Below, in pieces: positions 44,302-56,364 of a stretch of 64,000 nt of DNA. Numbering within the stretch: position 1 is the first letter of the stretch; the number at the start of each line of letters is the position of its first letter. The position numbers and the translations under genes are program-made. The stretch lies in contig JAKUCV010002500.1 of NCBI GenBank assembly GCA_028386065.3, positions 325,200 through 389,199 of the forward strand, given 5' to 3'. The notes under the pieces were generated by a model. It searched no databases. It saw only the letters and a program-made list of their open reading frames with translations, and was not told where the DNA came from. This DNA comes from Turnera subulata. Lineage: Eukaryota; Streptophyta; Magnoliopsida; Malpighiales; Passifloraceae.

Positions 44302-47300
44302 ATGTCTGGGGGGAGTAATACTGGTGAGGGGACGCCCGTAACCATGGAGACCATAGAAAGGTTATTTCAGCAACTTACTGAGAAGAATGCTAAAATGGAT
44401 CGGCAAGCTCAAACCATTCAAGAGCTCTCTGCCGCAAGAGAGGCGCAACAAGGGGATGAACTAGCTGTTAATCAACCCCCGCGCAATCGACAAGCTAGGG
44501 AGAAGCCCCGGGTTATTGTAGATGACGTGGAGGAAACTAATCGCCCTGCTGCTAGAGTGCGACAACCCCTTTCACCGCTTAGGGGAGGCGGAGTGCATCT
44601 ACCACCACCAAGAAGAGGTCAAATCCATGAAGAAGCTGACGAAGAGGGTCGAGGGTATGGTAGATATGGGCGACAAGAAAGAGACGACCAACGAGATCGT
44701 GGAGAGAATGATCTTAGGGGCATCAAGTTTAAAATTCCTTCCTTCGAAGGAAAGGATGATCTGGAAACCTATCTTGAGTGGGAGAAGAAAGTGGAACGCA
44801 TCTTTTCATGCCACAACTACTCTGAAGAAAAGAAGGTACAATTAGCTGTGGTTGAATTTACTGACTATGCTTCGATTTGGTGGGACAAATTTGAAGGTGA
44901 CAGGGTGCGACTTGGAGAGGGTCCGATTGGTGATTGGACGGAATTGAAGAGGATCCTAAGAAAGCGATTTGTTCCCCGATCCTTCTATAGGGAACTACAT
45001 CAGAGACTTCAAGCATTGCGCCAAGGATCTAGAAGTGTTGATGAGTACTACAAGGAGATGGAGAAGCTCATGATCCAAGCAAATCTTGAAGAAGATAGGG
45101 AGACCACGATGGCGAGATTCCTTGCTGGGATGAATAAAGAAGTGGCTAATCGTGTTGATTTGCAAAATTGCTTAGACATGGAGGAGATGGTGGCGACGGC
45201 CATCAAGATAGAGAAGCAATTGCAACAATATACACCGAGGAGTTCTTATTCTACTTCTTCATCCAATTGGACTTCAAGATGGTCTGCGAGAGATGGGAAG
45301 CAACAAGAGAAGCCAAAGGAGGGGAAAGCTAAAGTTGCCGAATTCAAGGCACCCTCTACTATGCCAAACAAGCCGAATGCTACCCCTACAAGGCAAATCA
45401 AATGCTTCAAGTGCTTGGGGCTTGGACATATTGCATCTCAGTGTCCAAATAAAGGGGTGATAATTGCTCGAGGTGGCGAGTTCTTTTCTGATGATGAAGA
45501 GGAAGAAGTCGACCCTGCACTACAAGATATGCCCGAGTTGGAGGATGCTCCCGAGTATGTAGCTGATCTTGAGGAGATTCCACGAAGGTTAAATGTTACA
45601 AGGCGAGTTCTTAGTGCTCAAGTTAAGGAAGAAGGGAATGAGCAAAGAGAAAACATTTTCTATACAAGATGCCTTGTGAATGACAAAGCTTGTAGCGTAA
45701 TTATCGATGGTGGAAGCTGCACCAACGTTGTGAGCACTATGCTTGTGGAGAAGATGGGATTGGAATGGCAAAAGCATCCACGACCATATAAGCTACAATG
45801 GCTTAATGACATGGGAGAAATTCGAGTAAACAAGCAGGTTTATCTTTCTTTCTCCATTGGTCGATACTATGATACTGTTTTGTGTGATGTTGTTCCAATG
45901 CAGGCAAGTCATATCTTGCTTGGAAGGCCATGGCAGTATGATAGGCGTGTAGTACATGATGGGTTTAAGAACATGTATTCTTTTACCATGGGAGAAAGGA
46001 GAGTATCACTTGCACCATTGCCTCCAAAGGAAGTGTATGAGGATCAAATGTTCCTAAAGAAAAGCATGGAGGAATGGCAAAGGGAGAAGGATGCCGCCAC
46101 TACCAATGGTGAGGATGAGAGGATGACTGAGAGTCATGCAAAAGGAGAGGAAAAGAAAGAAAAAGAGAGAGAAAAAGGAGAAGGTGTTGTCGACACCAAA
46201 GAGAGAAAAAAAGAGGGAAGGAAGAAACAAAATTTCTATGCATCTATGAAAGAGATGAGGGTAGCTTGTGAAGAAAAGAGGGGAGTGATAGTACTCTTAT
46301 TCAAGGGTGCTTATTTTAATCAGGCTGACCTTAACCCCGACTTGCCTAGTTGTGTTGTTTCTCTTTTGCAGGATTATGTGGATGTTTTTCCGGAGGAATT
46401 ACCAAGGGAGTTGCCACCTTTAAGGGGCATTGAGCATCAAATTGATTTCATTCCCGGCGCTCAAATTCCTAACCGGCCAGCATATAGGGCCAATCCGGAG
46501 GAGACAAAGGAGATACAAACACAAGTCGAGGACTTGTTGTCTAAGGGGCTGATTCGTGAGAGCCTCTCTCCTTGTGCTGTACCTGTAATTCTAGTGCCGA
46601 AAAAGGAGGGAACATGGCGCATGTGTGTTGATTGTCGCGCCGTTAATAAAATAACGGTAAAGTATCGCCATCCTATTCCTAGGTTAGATGATATGCTTGA
46701 TGAGTTACATGGTGCATGCATATTTACTAAGATTGATCTCATGAGTGGATATCATCAAATTCGCATGAAAATTGGAGATGAATGGAAGACTGCATTTAAA
46801 ACTAAGTATGGGTTGTATGAATGGTTGGTAATGCCTTTTGGGTTAACTAATGCACCTAGTACTTTTATGCGTTTAATGAATCATGTCTTGTGCCATTTCA
46901 TTGGAAAGTTTGTTGTTGTGTACTTTGATGATATTCTGATCTATAGCAAGAATGTTGATGAGCATATGGAGCATCTTAGGCTAGTGTTGGACGCACTTAG
47001 GGCTGAAAAGTTATTTGCTAAGCTTAAGAAGTGTACATTCTGCTTGGATCGTGTTGTCTTTCTTGGATATGTTGTTAGTGCTAATGGGATAGAAGTTGAT
47101 CAAGAGAAGGTAAGAGCAATAAGGGAGTGGTCGACTCCTACTTCCATCTCTGAGGTAAGATCTTTTCATGGGCTTGCTAGTTTTTATAGGAGGTTTGTGA
47201 AAGATTTTAGTACTATTGCTGCTCCTTTAAACGAAATTGTTAAAAAGGAAGTTGGATTTAAGTGGGGTGATGCACAGGCGCAGGCATTCGCGACTTTAAA

Positions 47301-47763
47301 GGATAAATTATTTTCTGCTCCTATTCTTAAATTGCCTGACTTTGATTCTACTTTTGAGATTGAGTGCGATGCCTTTGGCATAGGTATAGGTGCTGTTCTT
47401 TTGCAGGAAAAGAAACCTATCGCTTATTTCAGTGAGAAGCTGAAGGGTGCTCAACTCAATTATTCCACCTATGACAAGGAGCTTTATGCATTGGTGAGAG
47501 CACTGCAAATATGGCAGCATTACTTATGGCCCAAAGAATTCGTGATCCACACTGATCATGAGAGTTTGAAGTATTTGAAAGGCCAAGGTAAGCTGAATAA
47601 GCGGCATGCCAAGTGGCTGGAATTCATTGAGACATTCCCTTATGTGGTGCGCTACAAGCAAGGTAAGGATAATGTGATTGCTGATGCATTATCTAGGAGG
47701 TATGCTCTAATCTCTTCTCTTAGTTCTAAATTGATTGGATTTGAGTATATTAAGGACTTCTGA
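44302..47763 (+). CDS. Gag-Pol polyprotein of the CRM-like Gypsy, first 1,153 codons open
   Basis: Starts [10 protein letters not shown] after an untranslated leader of about 850 bases. Gag capsid region about residues 140-260 ([21 protein letters not shown]). Zinc knuckle [14 protein letters not shown] begins at residue 368. Aspartic protease [11 protein letters not shown] has its catalytic Asp at 469. RT spans about 735-910 with [10 protein letters not shown] (Asp 876/877). RNase [17 protein letters not shown] has its catalytic Asp at 1023. The frame ends at YIKDF just before integrase because of a frameshift near 47755; relatives continue through integrase without a break. Confidence 0.93.
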   Translation: MSGGSNTGEGTPVTMETIERLFQQLTEKNAKMDRQAQTIQELSAAREAQQGDELAVNQPPRNRQAREKPRVIVDDVEETNRPAARVRQPLSPLRGGGVHLPPPRRGQIHEEADEEGRGYGRYGRQERDDQRDRGENDLRGIKFKIPSFEGKDDLETYLEWEKKVERIFSCHNYSEEKKVQLAVVEFTDYASIWWDKFEGDRVRLGEGPIGDWTELKRILRKRFVPRSFYRELHQRLQALRQGSRSVDEYYKEMEKLMIQANLEEDRETTMARFLAGMNKEVANRVDLQNCLDMEEMVATAIKIEKQLQQYTPRSSYSTSSSNWTSRWSARDGKQQEKPKEGKAKVAEFKAPSTMPNKPNATPTRQIKCFKCLGLGHIASQCPNKGVIIARGGEFFSDDEEEEVDPALQDMPELEDAPEYVADLEEIPRRLNVTRRVLSAQVKEEGNEQRENIFYTRCLVNDKACSVIIDGGSCTNVVSTMLVEKMGLEWQKHPRPYKLQWLNDMGEIRVNKQVYLSFSIGRYYDTVLCDVVPMQASHILLGRPWQYDRRVVHDGFKNMYSFTMGERRVSLAPLPPKEVYEDQMFLKKSMEEWQREKDAATTNGEDERMTESHAKGEEKKEKEREKGEGVVDTKERKKEGRKKQNFYASMKEMRVACEEKRGVIVLLFKGAYFNQADLNPDLPSCVVSLLQDYVDVFPEELPRELPPLRGIEHQIDFIPGAQIPNRPAYRANPEETKEIQTQVEDLLSKGLIRESLSPCAVPVILVPKKEGTWRMCVDCRAVNKITVKYRHPIPRLDDMLDELHGACIFTKIDLMSGYHQIRMKIGDEWKTAFKTKYGLYEWLVMPFGLTNAPSTFMRLMNHVLCHFIGKFVVVYFDDILIYSKNVDEHMEHLRLVLDALRAEKLFAKLKKCTFCLDRVVFLGYVVSANGIEVDQEKVRAIREWSTPTSISEVRSFHGLASFYRRFVKDFSTIAAPLNEIVKKEVGFKWGDAQAQAFATLKDKLFSAPILKLPDFDSTFEIECDAFGIGIGAVLLQEKKPIAYFSEKLKGAQLNYSTYDKELYALVRALQIWQHYLWPKEFVIHTDHESLKYLKGQGKLNKRHAKWLEFIETFPYVVRYKQGKDNVIADALSRRYALISSLSSKLIGFEYIKDF

Positions 47764-49199
47764 TCGTGACTTTGCTAATGTGTATGATGCATGTGAACAA
47801 TCTGGTTTTCAAAAGTTTTATAGAGATGATGGGTATCTATTTCGTGAGAATAAACTTTGCATTCCTGCTTGTTCTATGCGTGAACTTTTGGTTAGGGAAT
47901 CTCATGATGGTGGCTTGATGGGTCACTTTGGTATTGCTAAAACTCTTGACATTCTGTAGGAACACTTTTATTGGCCTAATATGAAGAAGAATGTTGAGCA
48001 GGTTTGTAATGGGTGTGTTACTTATCGACACGCCAAATCTAGGGTGCAACCTCATGGGTTGTTCACTCCTTTACTTGTTCCTGATGTTCCTTGGACTGAT
48101 TTATCTATGGATTTTGTGGTTGGGTTACCTAGGACACGGAAAGGTCGTGATAGCATCTTTGTTGTTGTTGATAGGTTTAGTAAAATGGCTCATTTTATTG
48201 CTTGTCATAAAACTGATGATGCTTCACATATTGCTGATTTGTTTTTTAGGGATGTAGTTCGTTTGCATGGCATTCCTAGGACAATTGTTTCTGATAGGGA
48301 TAAAGTTCTTAAGTCACTTCTAGCGAGTTTTATGGAGTAAGTTAGGGACCAAGTTGTTGTTTTCTACTGCTTGTCATCCTCAAACTGATGGTCAAACTGA
48401 AGTGTTTAATAGAACTTTAGGATCTTTATTGCGTGCTGTAGTGGGCAAAAACTTGAAAACTTGGGAAGATTGTTTGCCATTGATTGAGTTTGCTTATAAT
48501 AGGAGCATTCATTCTTCTACAGGTTATTCTCCGTTTGAGATTGTGTATGGTTTTAATCCACTAACCCCTCTAGATTTGTTGCCTTTACCTTTGAAAGAGA
48601 TTGTTAATGTCGATGGGCATCAAAGAGCTAAGTTGGTTAAGACTATTCATAAGAAGGCTCGAAAGCACATTGAGGAGAAGAACACTAAAGTGGCACAACG
48701 AGCTAATCGTGGACGCAAGGTTGTTAAGTTTGAACTTGGAGATTGGGTTTGGGTGCACTTTAGGAAGGAGAGGTTTCCTTATCACAGGAAGTCTAAGTTG
48801 GATCCGCGAGGGGATGGCCCTTTTCAAGTGTTGGAGCGCATCAATGACAATGCTTATAAGATAGATCTACCTGGTGAGTATGCTGTGAGTGCTACTTTCA
48901 ATGTTACTGATCTTTCTCCCTTTGACAATGCAGGCTTAGATTCGAGGACGAATCCTTTTGAGGAGGGAGGGAATGATGCAAACAAGCAAGCACCAAGTGG
49001 AGCTGATGATGGAGATGGCGCCATTAGCTTGCCTCAAGGACCAATCACACTGGCTCGATTGGAGATGATCAAGAACCACATGTTACATTTTATCCAAGCT
49101 AGGATTAATCAAGAATTACAAGAAGACAAGATGATCAAGCTTGGAGAGGAATACATGAAGACACCAACATGTGTTTCGATCATTGGAGAAGAGGCCTAG
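47764..49199 (+). pseudogene. Integrase and C-terminal tail of the CRM-like Gypsy, broken, extending into the 3' LTR
   Basis: After the frameshift near 47755 the integrase zinc region (LVRESHDGGLMGHFGIAKT, VCNGC) and core ([30 protein letters not shown]) are present. A TAG at about 47957-47959 sits where relatives have Gln before HFYWPNMK. Another frame lesion lies near 48310-48345. The last 281 codons (48354-49199) hold STACHPQTDGQTEVFNRTLG, GDWVWVHFRKERFP and VLERINDNAYKIDLP, then a tail with GPITLARLEMIKNHM, past the LTR start at 48974, to TAG at 49197. Confidence 0.9.
48960..48973 (+). other. Polypurine tract of the CRM-like Gypsy
   Basis: GAGGAGGGAGGGAA lies directly before the 3' LTR start. 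It is inside the coding frame (EEGGN). Confidence 0.9.
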
Positions 49200-49830
49200 T
49201 CGACTGGAGCATGTGGGCCCCATGTCGACATATCCCTTTTAGTTTTCAATAGAGTTGCCGATTTATTTTAAACAATAATTTAAATTTCGGCAAAGGTTTT
49301 TATTCATTTATTTGGGTTATTGTTATTTGGGTCATAAACAATTATGGGCTTTAGATATTTCTGTAGGGTTTTAATTTGTCCAATTTGTTGTTGGATTAAA
49401 AGAGTCAAAACCTAGTCCATCTAGGTTTAGTGGCCGACTTAGGCCTTAGGGTTTCTAGAGGAGGTGGCCGACTTTGAAGAGGAGGTGGCCGACTTGGGAT
49501 GCCTATAAATAGGCACCTTGGGATATTTTTATAAGACATTGAGATTTGAGAATAAAAGTTTGAGGTTTTTATTACCTTGGTTATTTGCAAGTAGAATTGA
49601 TTTCTTCTTGTTTATTTTAGGGATTGTGTTTACTTATCAAGTAATTGAATTGCTTGTGGCGTTTACAAGATTCCTTGTGTTTATTACTCTATTGTTGCTT
49701 AACGCCTTTGTTGTGTTTTGAGGTGATAGAGGTAATCACTAAAGCTTTTGGTTGAATTGATTTCTGATCTTGGTGACTCGATTGAATCGGAGGTGCTATC
49801 TAGCTTTGTTCTGGTAGTGTTGCCGTATCA
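48974..49830 (+). repeat. 3' LTR of the CRM-like Gypsy
   Basis: 857 bp, TGATGCAAAC to CCGTATCA, followed by target duplication GGATG. Coding for the first 226 bp. TATA box at about 49500-49513. Confidence 0.95.
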
Positions 49831-49835
49831 GGATG

Positions 49836-50525
49836 TGATGATGAACAGTACCGATTATGTAGTGTTGGGAGGACTGTAGTGAACAGTAACAGAGGGTTTG
49901 TGTTCTGCGTGAACAGTGTTTGGCCGGAATCCGGCGAGTTTCTGGCAGTTTCGGGAGTGTTCCGGCGAGCTCGGAGACGGATTTTGGGTAAACCCGAGCC
50001 TATGGACTATTCATGCATCATTAACGAAACCGAACGATAAAACGGACTCGGACATTTAAATGATTAATTAACTTAATTAACATTAACTTATAATTTTTAT
50101 TTTATGCCTTTATTTGATTTGTGCTTTTATTTATACTTTATTTATTTAGTTTATGTTTAATTATGCTTTTATTTAATTTATGCATTTATTTAATTTATGT
50201 TTTTATTTTCCGACTGGTCTATTAGAAAGGCCCATAGCATTTTAATTTCCGGTTTTAATTTTATTTACGTTTATCTGGGCTAAGCTCATTAAATTTAATT
50301 TTCGGTTATATTTATTTTGATTGGGCTAATTACAACAAAAGGCCCATAATATTTAATTTTCATTAATTATTTTATTTAATTAATCTGAAGTGTTTAATTA
50401 CTGAAATTACTTAATTATGTTTTAATTGAGTTAATACTATAATTGCGTTTCTAACACGTTTAATTCCCGTTCTTCTGGGCTAAATTAATAACAGGCCACA
50501 CTTTATCTTATTTACTAATTTCATT

Positions 50526-50576
<51 letters not shown>

Positions 50577-50645
50577 ACTGATAATTTTCATTGGTTAAAT
50601 AATATTAGGCCATAATTTTAATATGGATTATAATTATATATTTTT

Positions 50646-50682
<37 letters not shown>

Positions 50683-52470
50683 TGTATTTCTAATATGTTT
50701 ATTTACATTCTTTTGGGCTAAATTAATATTAGACCGATACCTTATATTTCTACCGATTTTATTCTTATATATAACCCGTGCAAAAATTATATTAAGGCTA
50801 AACTATGTTTTATTAATTTATCGGAAATATTTTATTAACATAATATTATTTTGAAGTATTAATTTTCTAAGACTTTATTTTATTAAAGGTTATAATATTT
50901 CGACCACTAATTTTGTTACCGCTTACACCCTATCTAAAATTATCGGATATATACGTGTATATTTGTAAACATTTACTTATATCGTATTTCGACCATAATG
51001 ATTTCTTACCGATGATGATATTTTCTATTTAATGGTTTAACTATCGGGTATATTATTTATATGCCATTTTTACATATTTACTATTTTAAAATCTTTTCTT
51101 ATTAGATGAATACGTATTTATTAATATTGTATGATCGAGGATAATTACCTTATGAAATATTATTGAATAGACTACGAGTATGGGACATGATTCGATTTAT
51201 TTATTAAATATAATTTTCTATACATGATTTATACAACATATATATGTTTCCTTATCTTAAGCAACCTAAGGGCCGGGATATCGGCTCGGACACTCGGTTT
51301 TTGTTTTTATCTAAATCAAGTATGTTTTGAAATATTGGCTTGATATACTTAATCAAATGATTTCTATCAAATTGGATGAACTGTCTGGTAATAAGATAAT
51401 TATGGAGATAATAAAATGAACAGATAAGCCGTCTAATAATTGTTAAACCGGCATCATGCATAATCATCTTGTTGGTGCATTATAAGTGATCGTGTTGCCA
51501 TATATGTATATAGGGATATCGAGGTTTGACCAGATATCAGTTTCAGAGACATATCAGGTGAGGATGGATAACCCTTGATATGTTGCCTATAATATTGTTG
51601 TGTGTTTCTCTGATACTTGAATTGCTTGATTAAACTGTTGAGTTGATTACTATTGGTATCTATGGTTATTGTGTTGTTGTTGATGTTGGTTTGTTAACTG
51701 GGATTGGTCTGTTAATTGTGGTTAAATCGGATAATTGAGAATGGGATAATGGAAATTGAGATGATGACTTAATTGTCACGTGGAAAGTAGTGGTACGACC
51801 AAATGGTTGGACATAAGTTTTTGTGGTGGCCATGATCGGTTACTTGTTTAAGGATGTTGATCCTTGGGATATTGATCCCGGTTTGATATTTTTGGGATGT
51901 TGATCCCTGGTTCTATTTTGATCTGGCACCCGGGATGAGTTGATAACCATGGTACAACCCTAGCTTGTCCAGTGACGGGGCCCGGATACTAAAATTGGAA
52001 AAGATAATGAGTGAGTCGTGTCTTTTGGTTTTGGGCAGTCTTGATTGGTGTTGTCTATGGTATAGTTGTGACTGTTGCCTGTGTTTATTTCCAGAAGTAT
52101 TATGGTTGGTTGCATATTACTGTTTATCCATGATTGTACTTTGATGTACCGGTGAGCACTCCGGACTCACCCCTCGCCTGCGTGGTTTTATCACGTAGGA
52201 TAAGTTGCTCGTAGTACAGGTACGTACGAGGCAAGCTGCAGTGTACCCTCGAGCAGGACTCGGATCCATTAGTTGCATCGGACTTCACTTATGTTGACAT
52301 TGAGTTTATAAATGCTTCCGCTGTGCTATTGTTATTGAGATTCCCGAGGTCGGGTGACATGTTGTTATCTTTGGGCCGGTTTTCTATTGTATTACACAGT
52401 TTTGTGCCACGTGTCGGAACTGTTGATCGGTAATTACTGTATGTTGGGTAAATTTTGGTTGGGTGTTTCA
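49836..52470 (+). other. Right part of the solo LTR, noncoding
   Basis: AT-rich, with repeated TGGGCT...AGGCCCA phrases (50220-50510), (TA)n tracts at about 50527-50571 and 50650-50680, three GGGATnTTGATCCC-type hairpin motifs, and the LTR end TGGGTGTTTCA. No gene. Confidence 0.75.
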
Positions 52471-52475
52471 TCCCA

Positions 52476-52765
52476 ATTTGTAGTCTCAGTGCAATCAATG
52501 ATAAGCCTTCTCTTGCTTGTATCCGTCTCTCGCTTGTATCTATCATGTATTCCATGGAAGAAAGATAATAAGAAGTCGTCCACTCCAATAGATGTAAGTT
52601 TTCTGAGACAATCAAAAACTCTAAAAAAAATACTTAAAAGATGCATTCAAAACTTAAATCCAAGTAAGATTAATCACCTGTGTCATTGTTTCTCCCCCTT
52701 GAATAATCATGAGAAAAAAAACAAGAAGAAAAGAAAAAGAGATGGAGGAGGAGGCGAAGGAAAAG
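52476..52765 (+). other. CACTA interior segment, directly repeated beyond the LARD-like element
   Basis: Contains ATTGTTTCTCCCCCTTGAAT, AATCATGAGAAAAAA and a purine-rich AAGAGATGGAGGAGGA stretch. A close copy is at 63575-63690. No ORF. Confidence 0.55.
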
Positions 52766-53397
52766 TGAAACGCCCCGACCCGTATTTACCATACATAGTA
52801 AACACGTGTCGGAACTGTAATGACCCGACCAAACAAAGCCCAGCATACAGTGTATACAACAGAACTCTGGCTCAACAGCCCAAAATATAAACATCAGAAA
52901 TCTGGCCCTTCGGCCCAACATCAAAACATATCACCCGAACCCGGGAACATCAATAACATCACAACCGGCCCAAGGCCCAACAATAACAATAATCAGCACA
53001 GCGGAAGACTTAATAACTCACAAAGACACTGTATGCGACACTGATGCAAACTATGGATCCGAGTCCTGTCCAAGGGATAACGTCGCAGCCTGTCTGGAAT
53101 GCATCATACCTGAACCACAAATATCTCAACCTACGGGATGAAAGCCCGCAGGTGAGGGGTGAGTCCGAAATGCCCACCAACCATGGATAGACGATCAATA
53201 TGCAACACTATAAATTACTCAAGGTCGAGAACAAGCACATCAGTCAAACACACCAATCCAAAAGACACGACCCAAAACTGGTCCAAGACCAAAAAGACTC
53301 AAACAAAATCCAATTTCCAATTTTAGCTTTCCGGGCCCCGTCACGGATAAGCTAGAGTCGTACCAGGTTATCAACCTGTTCCTGGTGCCAGATCAAA

Positions 53398-53785
53398 AAA
53401 GCACCCGGGATCAACATCCCAATAACAAATCTTAGGGATCAACATCCCAATCAAACCGGCATCAACATGCCCATCACAAGTAACCCAGATCATGGCCACC
53501 ACAAAACAGTCTCAAATCATCCGGTCGTACCTTTACTTACCACGTGACAATTATATCATCATCATCCAAAACCAAATCTCAGGGATCAACATCCTTAACC
53601 AAAATACCGGGATAAACATCCCAATCCAAAACCAAGGATCGACATCCTTATCACATCATATTATTAAATCATTATTCTTTATACGAAAAAGACAGCGAAA
53701 TAAACATCCAAAACTCAATGCACGGGAATAAACACCCCAAAATCAATCAAGGCACTGGGATAAACATCCCGAAACAAACCACAAC
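53398..53785. repeat. Array of GGGATnAACATCCC stem-loop motifs
   Basis: About nine complete or degenerate copies of GGGATcAACATCCC in under 400 bp, each with GGGAT/ATCCC arms around a four-base loop. The same array is at 60575-60960, and reversed copies are in the solo LTR at 51845-51960. Confidence 0.85.
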
Positions 53786-54884
53786 AAATGCAACACTCAA
53801 CAGTGCAACAATCATCAAACACAACAACCGAGCAATATAGGCACTATCGAAGGAAATCCATCCTCACCTTAGCCGATTACTCAACTCTGAAGATAATGAC
53901 CGGTCCCAAGCCGGCTCCTCGGGAAACTGCCCGATATCAAACCTATATAAAAAAACATTATATATCCACATAAGATGCACATAAGAGTATGCCATGATGC
54001 CAATACTGCGAAATAAACCCATCCCGGATCATATCCAATATTATCATCTTTTACCGAAAATATTATACCGTACGTATATCCGAATATAATTTCGGTACCA
54101 TACTTTAATTAAAACTCTTTTCAAAATATTTTATGAAGATATTTATCATTTTCCAAATAATATAATTATCATTAAATAATTTTCTAGGAAGATATATATA
54201 TAGGTATAGATATACTTTTTCAAAATTATTTACTTAAAATAATTATACTTTTCCAAAAATATAACTACTATAACATAATTCCCTGAAAATTTAATGTATG
54301 CTTATACCCCCAAAATATTTTATGGTATATTCATTCTTTTCTAAAATGTAGTTACTATATAGTAATTTTCTAAGGATATAACCATATACTATATAATTAT
54401 TTTACTTTCCAGAAAGTATTTAGCCAATTTTCCAGGAAAATTACAATCATAAAATTTCCATAAATATTATTTACCATAATGATTTTCTAGAGAAATTAGT
54501 TATACATATATTTTTTAAATATATCCAAAATGTATACATCAAAACTATCTACCAAGTATCAGTAATTTTTTTCCAAAAGAAATAAACCATACACTGAATA
54601 CATATTCTTTCCAGAAAATATATATATTCCATAATATATTTATATATCTTTTTCTCAGATTGTATTTATTATTTATTATTATTATTATTTATTTTTTTTA
54701 ATTTCCAGACTGGGCCAAAAAGTGCCAACCCAGACCCCTTGCACAGGCCAAACCAAGGCCCAAACAGGGACCCTGGTGCTGCCCATGCTACGGGCCCAGT
54801 GACACAGCCCAATGCCAAATACTCAAGCCCAATCACAAGCCAAGTCCAGCAAGCAGCCCAACTTGCAACTTGGTAAGTTAACTC

Positions 54885-55365
54885 ACCCACGGCGTCGGCG
54901 GCACTGGACTCGGTAGGTGTAGCGGCGGCGAGGGCAGGCTACTGGCGGTTGACTGCAGACGGCGGTGCGAAGGCGATGCAAGGAGGGCGGCTGTCGGCAC
55001 AGCTGCAGACAGTGGCGCGAGCAGAGGAGAAGGAAGGTGGCTCGTCTGGTTGCTGTCGGCGGCGCGGACAGAACGAGGCAGAGACGAACTCGTCATCGGC
55101 GTTGCGTGGCGGAGGAGACTCGGCGGTGATTGCAGGGAACAGCGAGCAGAGCGGCGATGGTGTGGGGATGCTTCGGCGACGAGCAGATGAGGGGTGGCTT
55201 GGTGGTGGTCGGCGGTGCAAGAGGGAGGTGGAAAATGAGGAAGGTGGTGGCGGCTGGGGTCTATGGTGACGTCGGCCGGTGGTGGAGGTGGTGGATCGGT
55301 TTGTTGCAGGAGGTGGCAGCGGGGCAGTTGGTGATGGTGGTCACGGGTGGCAGTGGATGGCTGTT
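54885..55365. other. GC-rich block of the LARD LTR
   Basis: A sharp rise in G+C inside AT-rich LTR, rich in GGCGG and GCGGCG. Long frames are open on both strands, but they translate to Pro/Ser/Arg or Gly/Glu/Arg low-complexity sequence. By position it lies downstream of the minus-strand TATA and may be the transcript leader. Confidence 0.6.
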
Positions 55366-55939
55366 TGTGTATTTTTTTCTCTTTTCTTTTTTTTTTACCT
55401 GATTTTCCTCTTCTCTCTTTTTTTTTCTTCTTTCATTTTTTTTTTCTCTCCCTCTCTTTCCTTTTTTTTTTCTTCTTCCTTCCTTCTTTCCCTCTTCTCT
55501 TTTTTTTTCTTTCCAGGTTTCGCGGTTTATACAGGTGAGGTGATAATGTGCATCACCCGCCTTAATAATGCAGCTTGTCTGCATTATGGGCGAGTCCAGT
55601 CCAGACCAGAAAATAACTGATACCAACTTTGGGCCGAAAAATCCACGGAAAAATCTCGAGCGCGGAAAAAGACTCGGTTACGAAAAACAACACTCGATTT
55701 ACCTTGAATTAATTACCCAAGATTAATTCTTTCGTTAAATCACTGTAAAAAGACTTTTACAGTCCCGGTAAACATCCAAATTTTTACCCGGGCTGTTACA
55801 GTCTATCCACCTTAGAAACAATTTCGTCTTTGAAATTCCGTCTTATCCGTGGGTCCTACCACGATAAGCTTCTGGCACACTCTGCCAGGTGTTCAAACTC
55901 AACGCGATATGTCGCTTATACCCTTATGCGACATCTCAT

Positions 55940-56364
55940 CCTCTATAAAAACCGAACCTCATGACTGGCAAACTCACACACAGTCTTGGACTCTCCACTG
56001 AGAACAAGAACCACCTCAGACTCCGAGGACAACAGCTACATCGGTGGTACTGCTTTCTCGATAAGCTCCGATGAAGAACCTCCCAAGAAGCGGTTCAAGA
56101 CAGACACCATCAGTCTGAAGGAAGATGTGGTGGTCTCCCCAAGACGGTGAGAGAAGCATGCCAACAAGAAAGCTGAGGATAGGAAGGGCAAGGCAACGGC
56201 TGAAAGCAGCACTCCACTGCAGACACTATCGCAGCTGAACGTCTCACTGAGGAAGGTCAGCTCGGCGGTGATGCAGATAGAACTGGCGTGCGCGGAACTC
56301 TTCCCTCACATGAAAAATATCCAAAAACTTGTAAAAGATCTTGAAAAGCATGTAACTCAATAGA
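55940..56364 (+). pseudogene. Small ORF remnant with nuclear-localisation-like and coiled-coil-like segments
   Basis: A plus-strand frame open from about 55977 reads through TTSDSEDNSYIGGTAFSIS and a basic PPKKRFK cluster to a TGA near 56146. It continues in frame (EKHANKKAEDRKGKATAESS, then a helical LRKVSSAVMQIELACAELF) to TAG at 56362-56364. No ATG was found in frame after the TATA-like CTCTATAAAAACC near 55954, so the start is unknown. It lies antisense to the LTRs, 1.3 kb upstream of the unknown ORF. Family not recognised. Confidence 0.4.

Larger units (their letters stand above)
42595..49830 (+). mobile_element. Young Ty3/Gypsy chromovirus (CRM-like), complete with both LTRs and TSD
   Basis: 7,236 bp flanked by GGATG (42590-42594 and 49831-49835). 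LTRs are 856 and 857 bp with about nine differences counted by eye, about 99% identical, so insertion was recent. Pol order PR-RT-RH-INT. The ORF runs 226 bp into the 3' LTR, a feature known from CRM elements; the lineage is inferred from this and the protease and RT style. Autonomy is lost through a frameshift, a stop and a further frame lesion in integrase. Confidence 0.95.
40842..52470 (+). repeat. Solo LTR (about 4.39 kb net) with exact TSD, split by a Gypsy element
   Basis: It starts TGTAACGGCCCGGGTAAAA and ends GGGTGTTTCA. It is flanked by TCCCA on both sides (40837-40841, 52471-52475). Removing the nested Gypsy and one copy of its duplication leaves about 4,388 bp. The sequence is homologous, in opposite orientation, to both LTRs of the element at 52766-63561: shared blocks include GGGATnTTGATCCC motifs (51845-51960), CCGGACTCACCCCT (near 52162), GGACTCGGATCCAT (near 52258) and CCACGTGTCGGAACTG (52409). 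No primer site or coding region remains, so it arose by LTR-LTR recombination or lost its interior. Confidence 0.9.
52766..55800 (-). repeat. 3' LTR (left copy) of the LARD-type element
   Basis: 3,035 bp, on plus TGAAACGCCCCGACC to CCGGGCTGTTACA. Contains a GGGATCAACATCCC hairpin array (53400-53785), a GC-rich block (54885-55360), a polypyrimidine tract (55368-55515) and, on minus, a TATA box (TATAAA at 55526-55531). Lacks a 55-bp segment present in the right copy. Confidence 0.9.
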
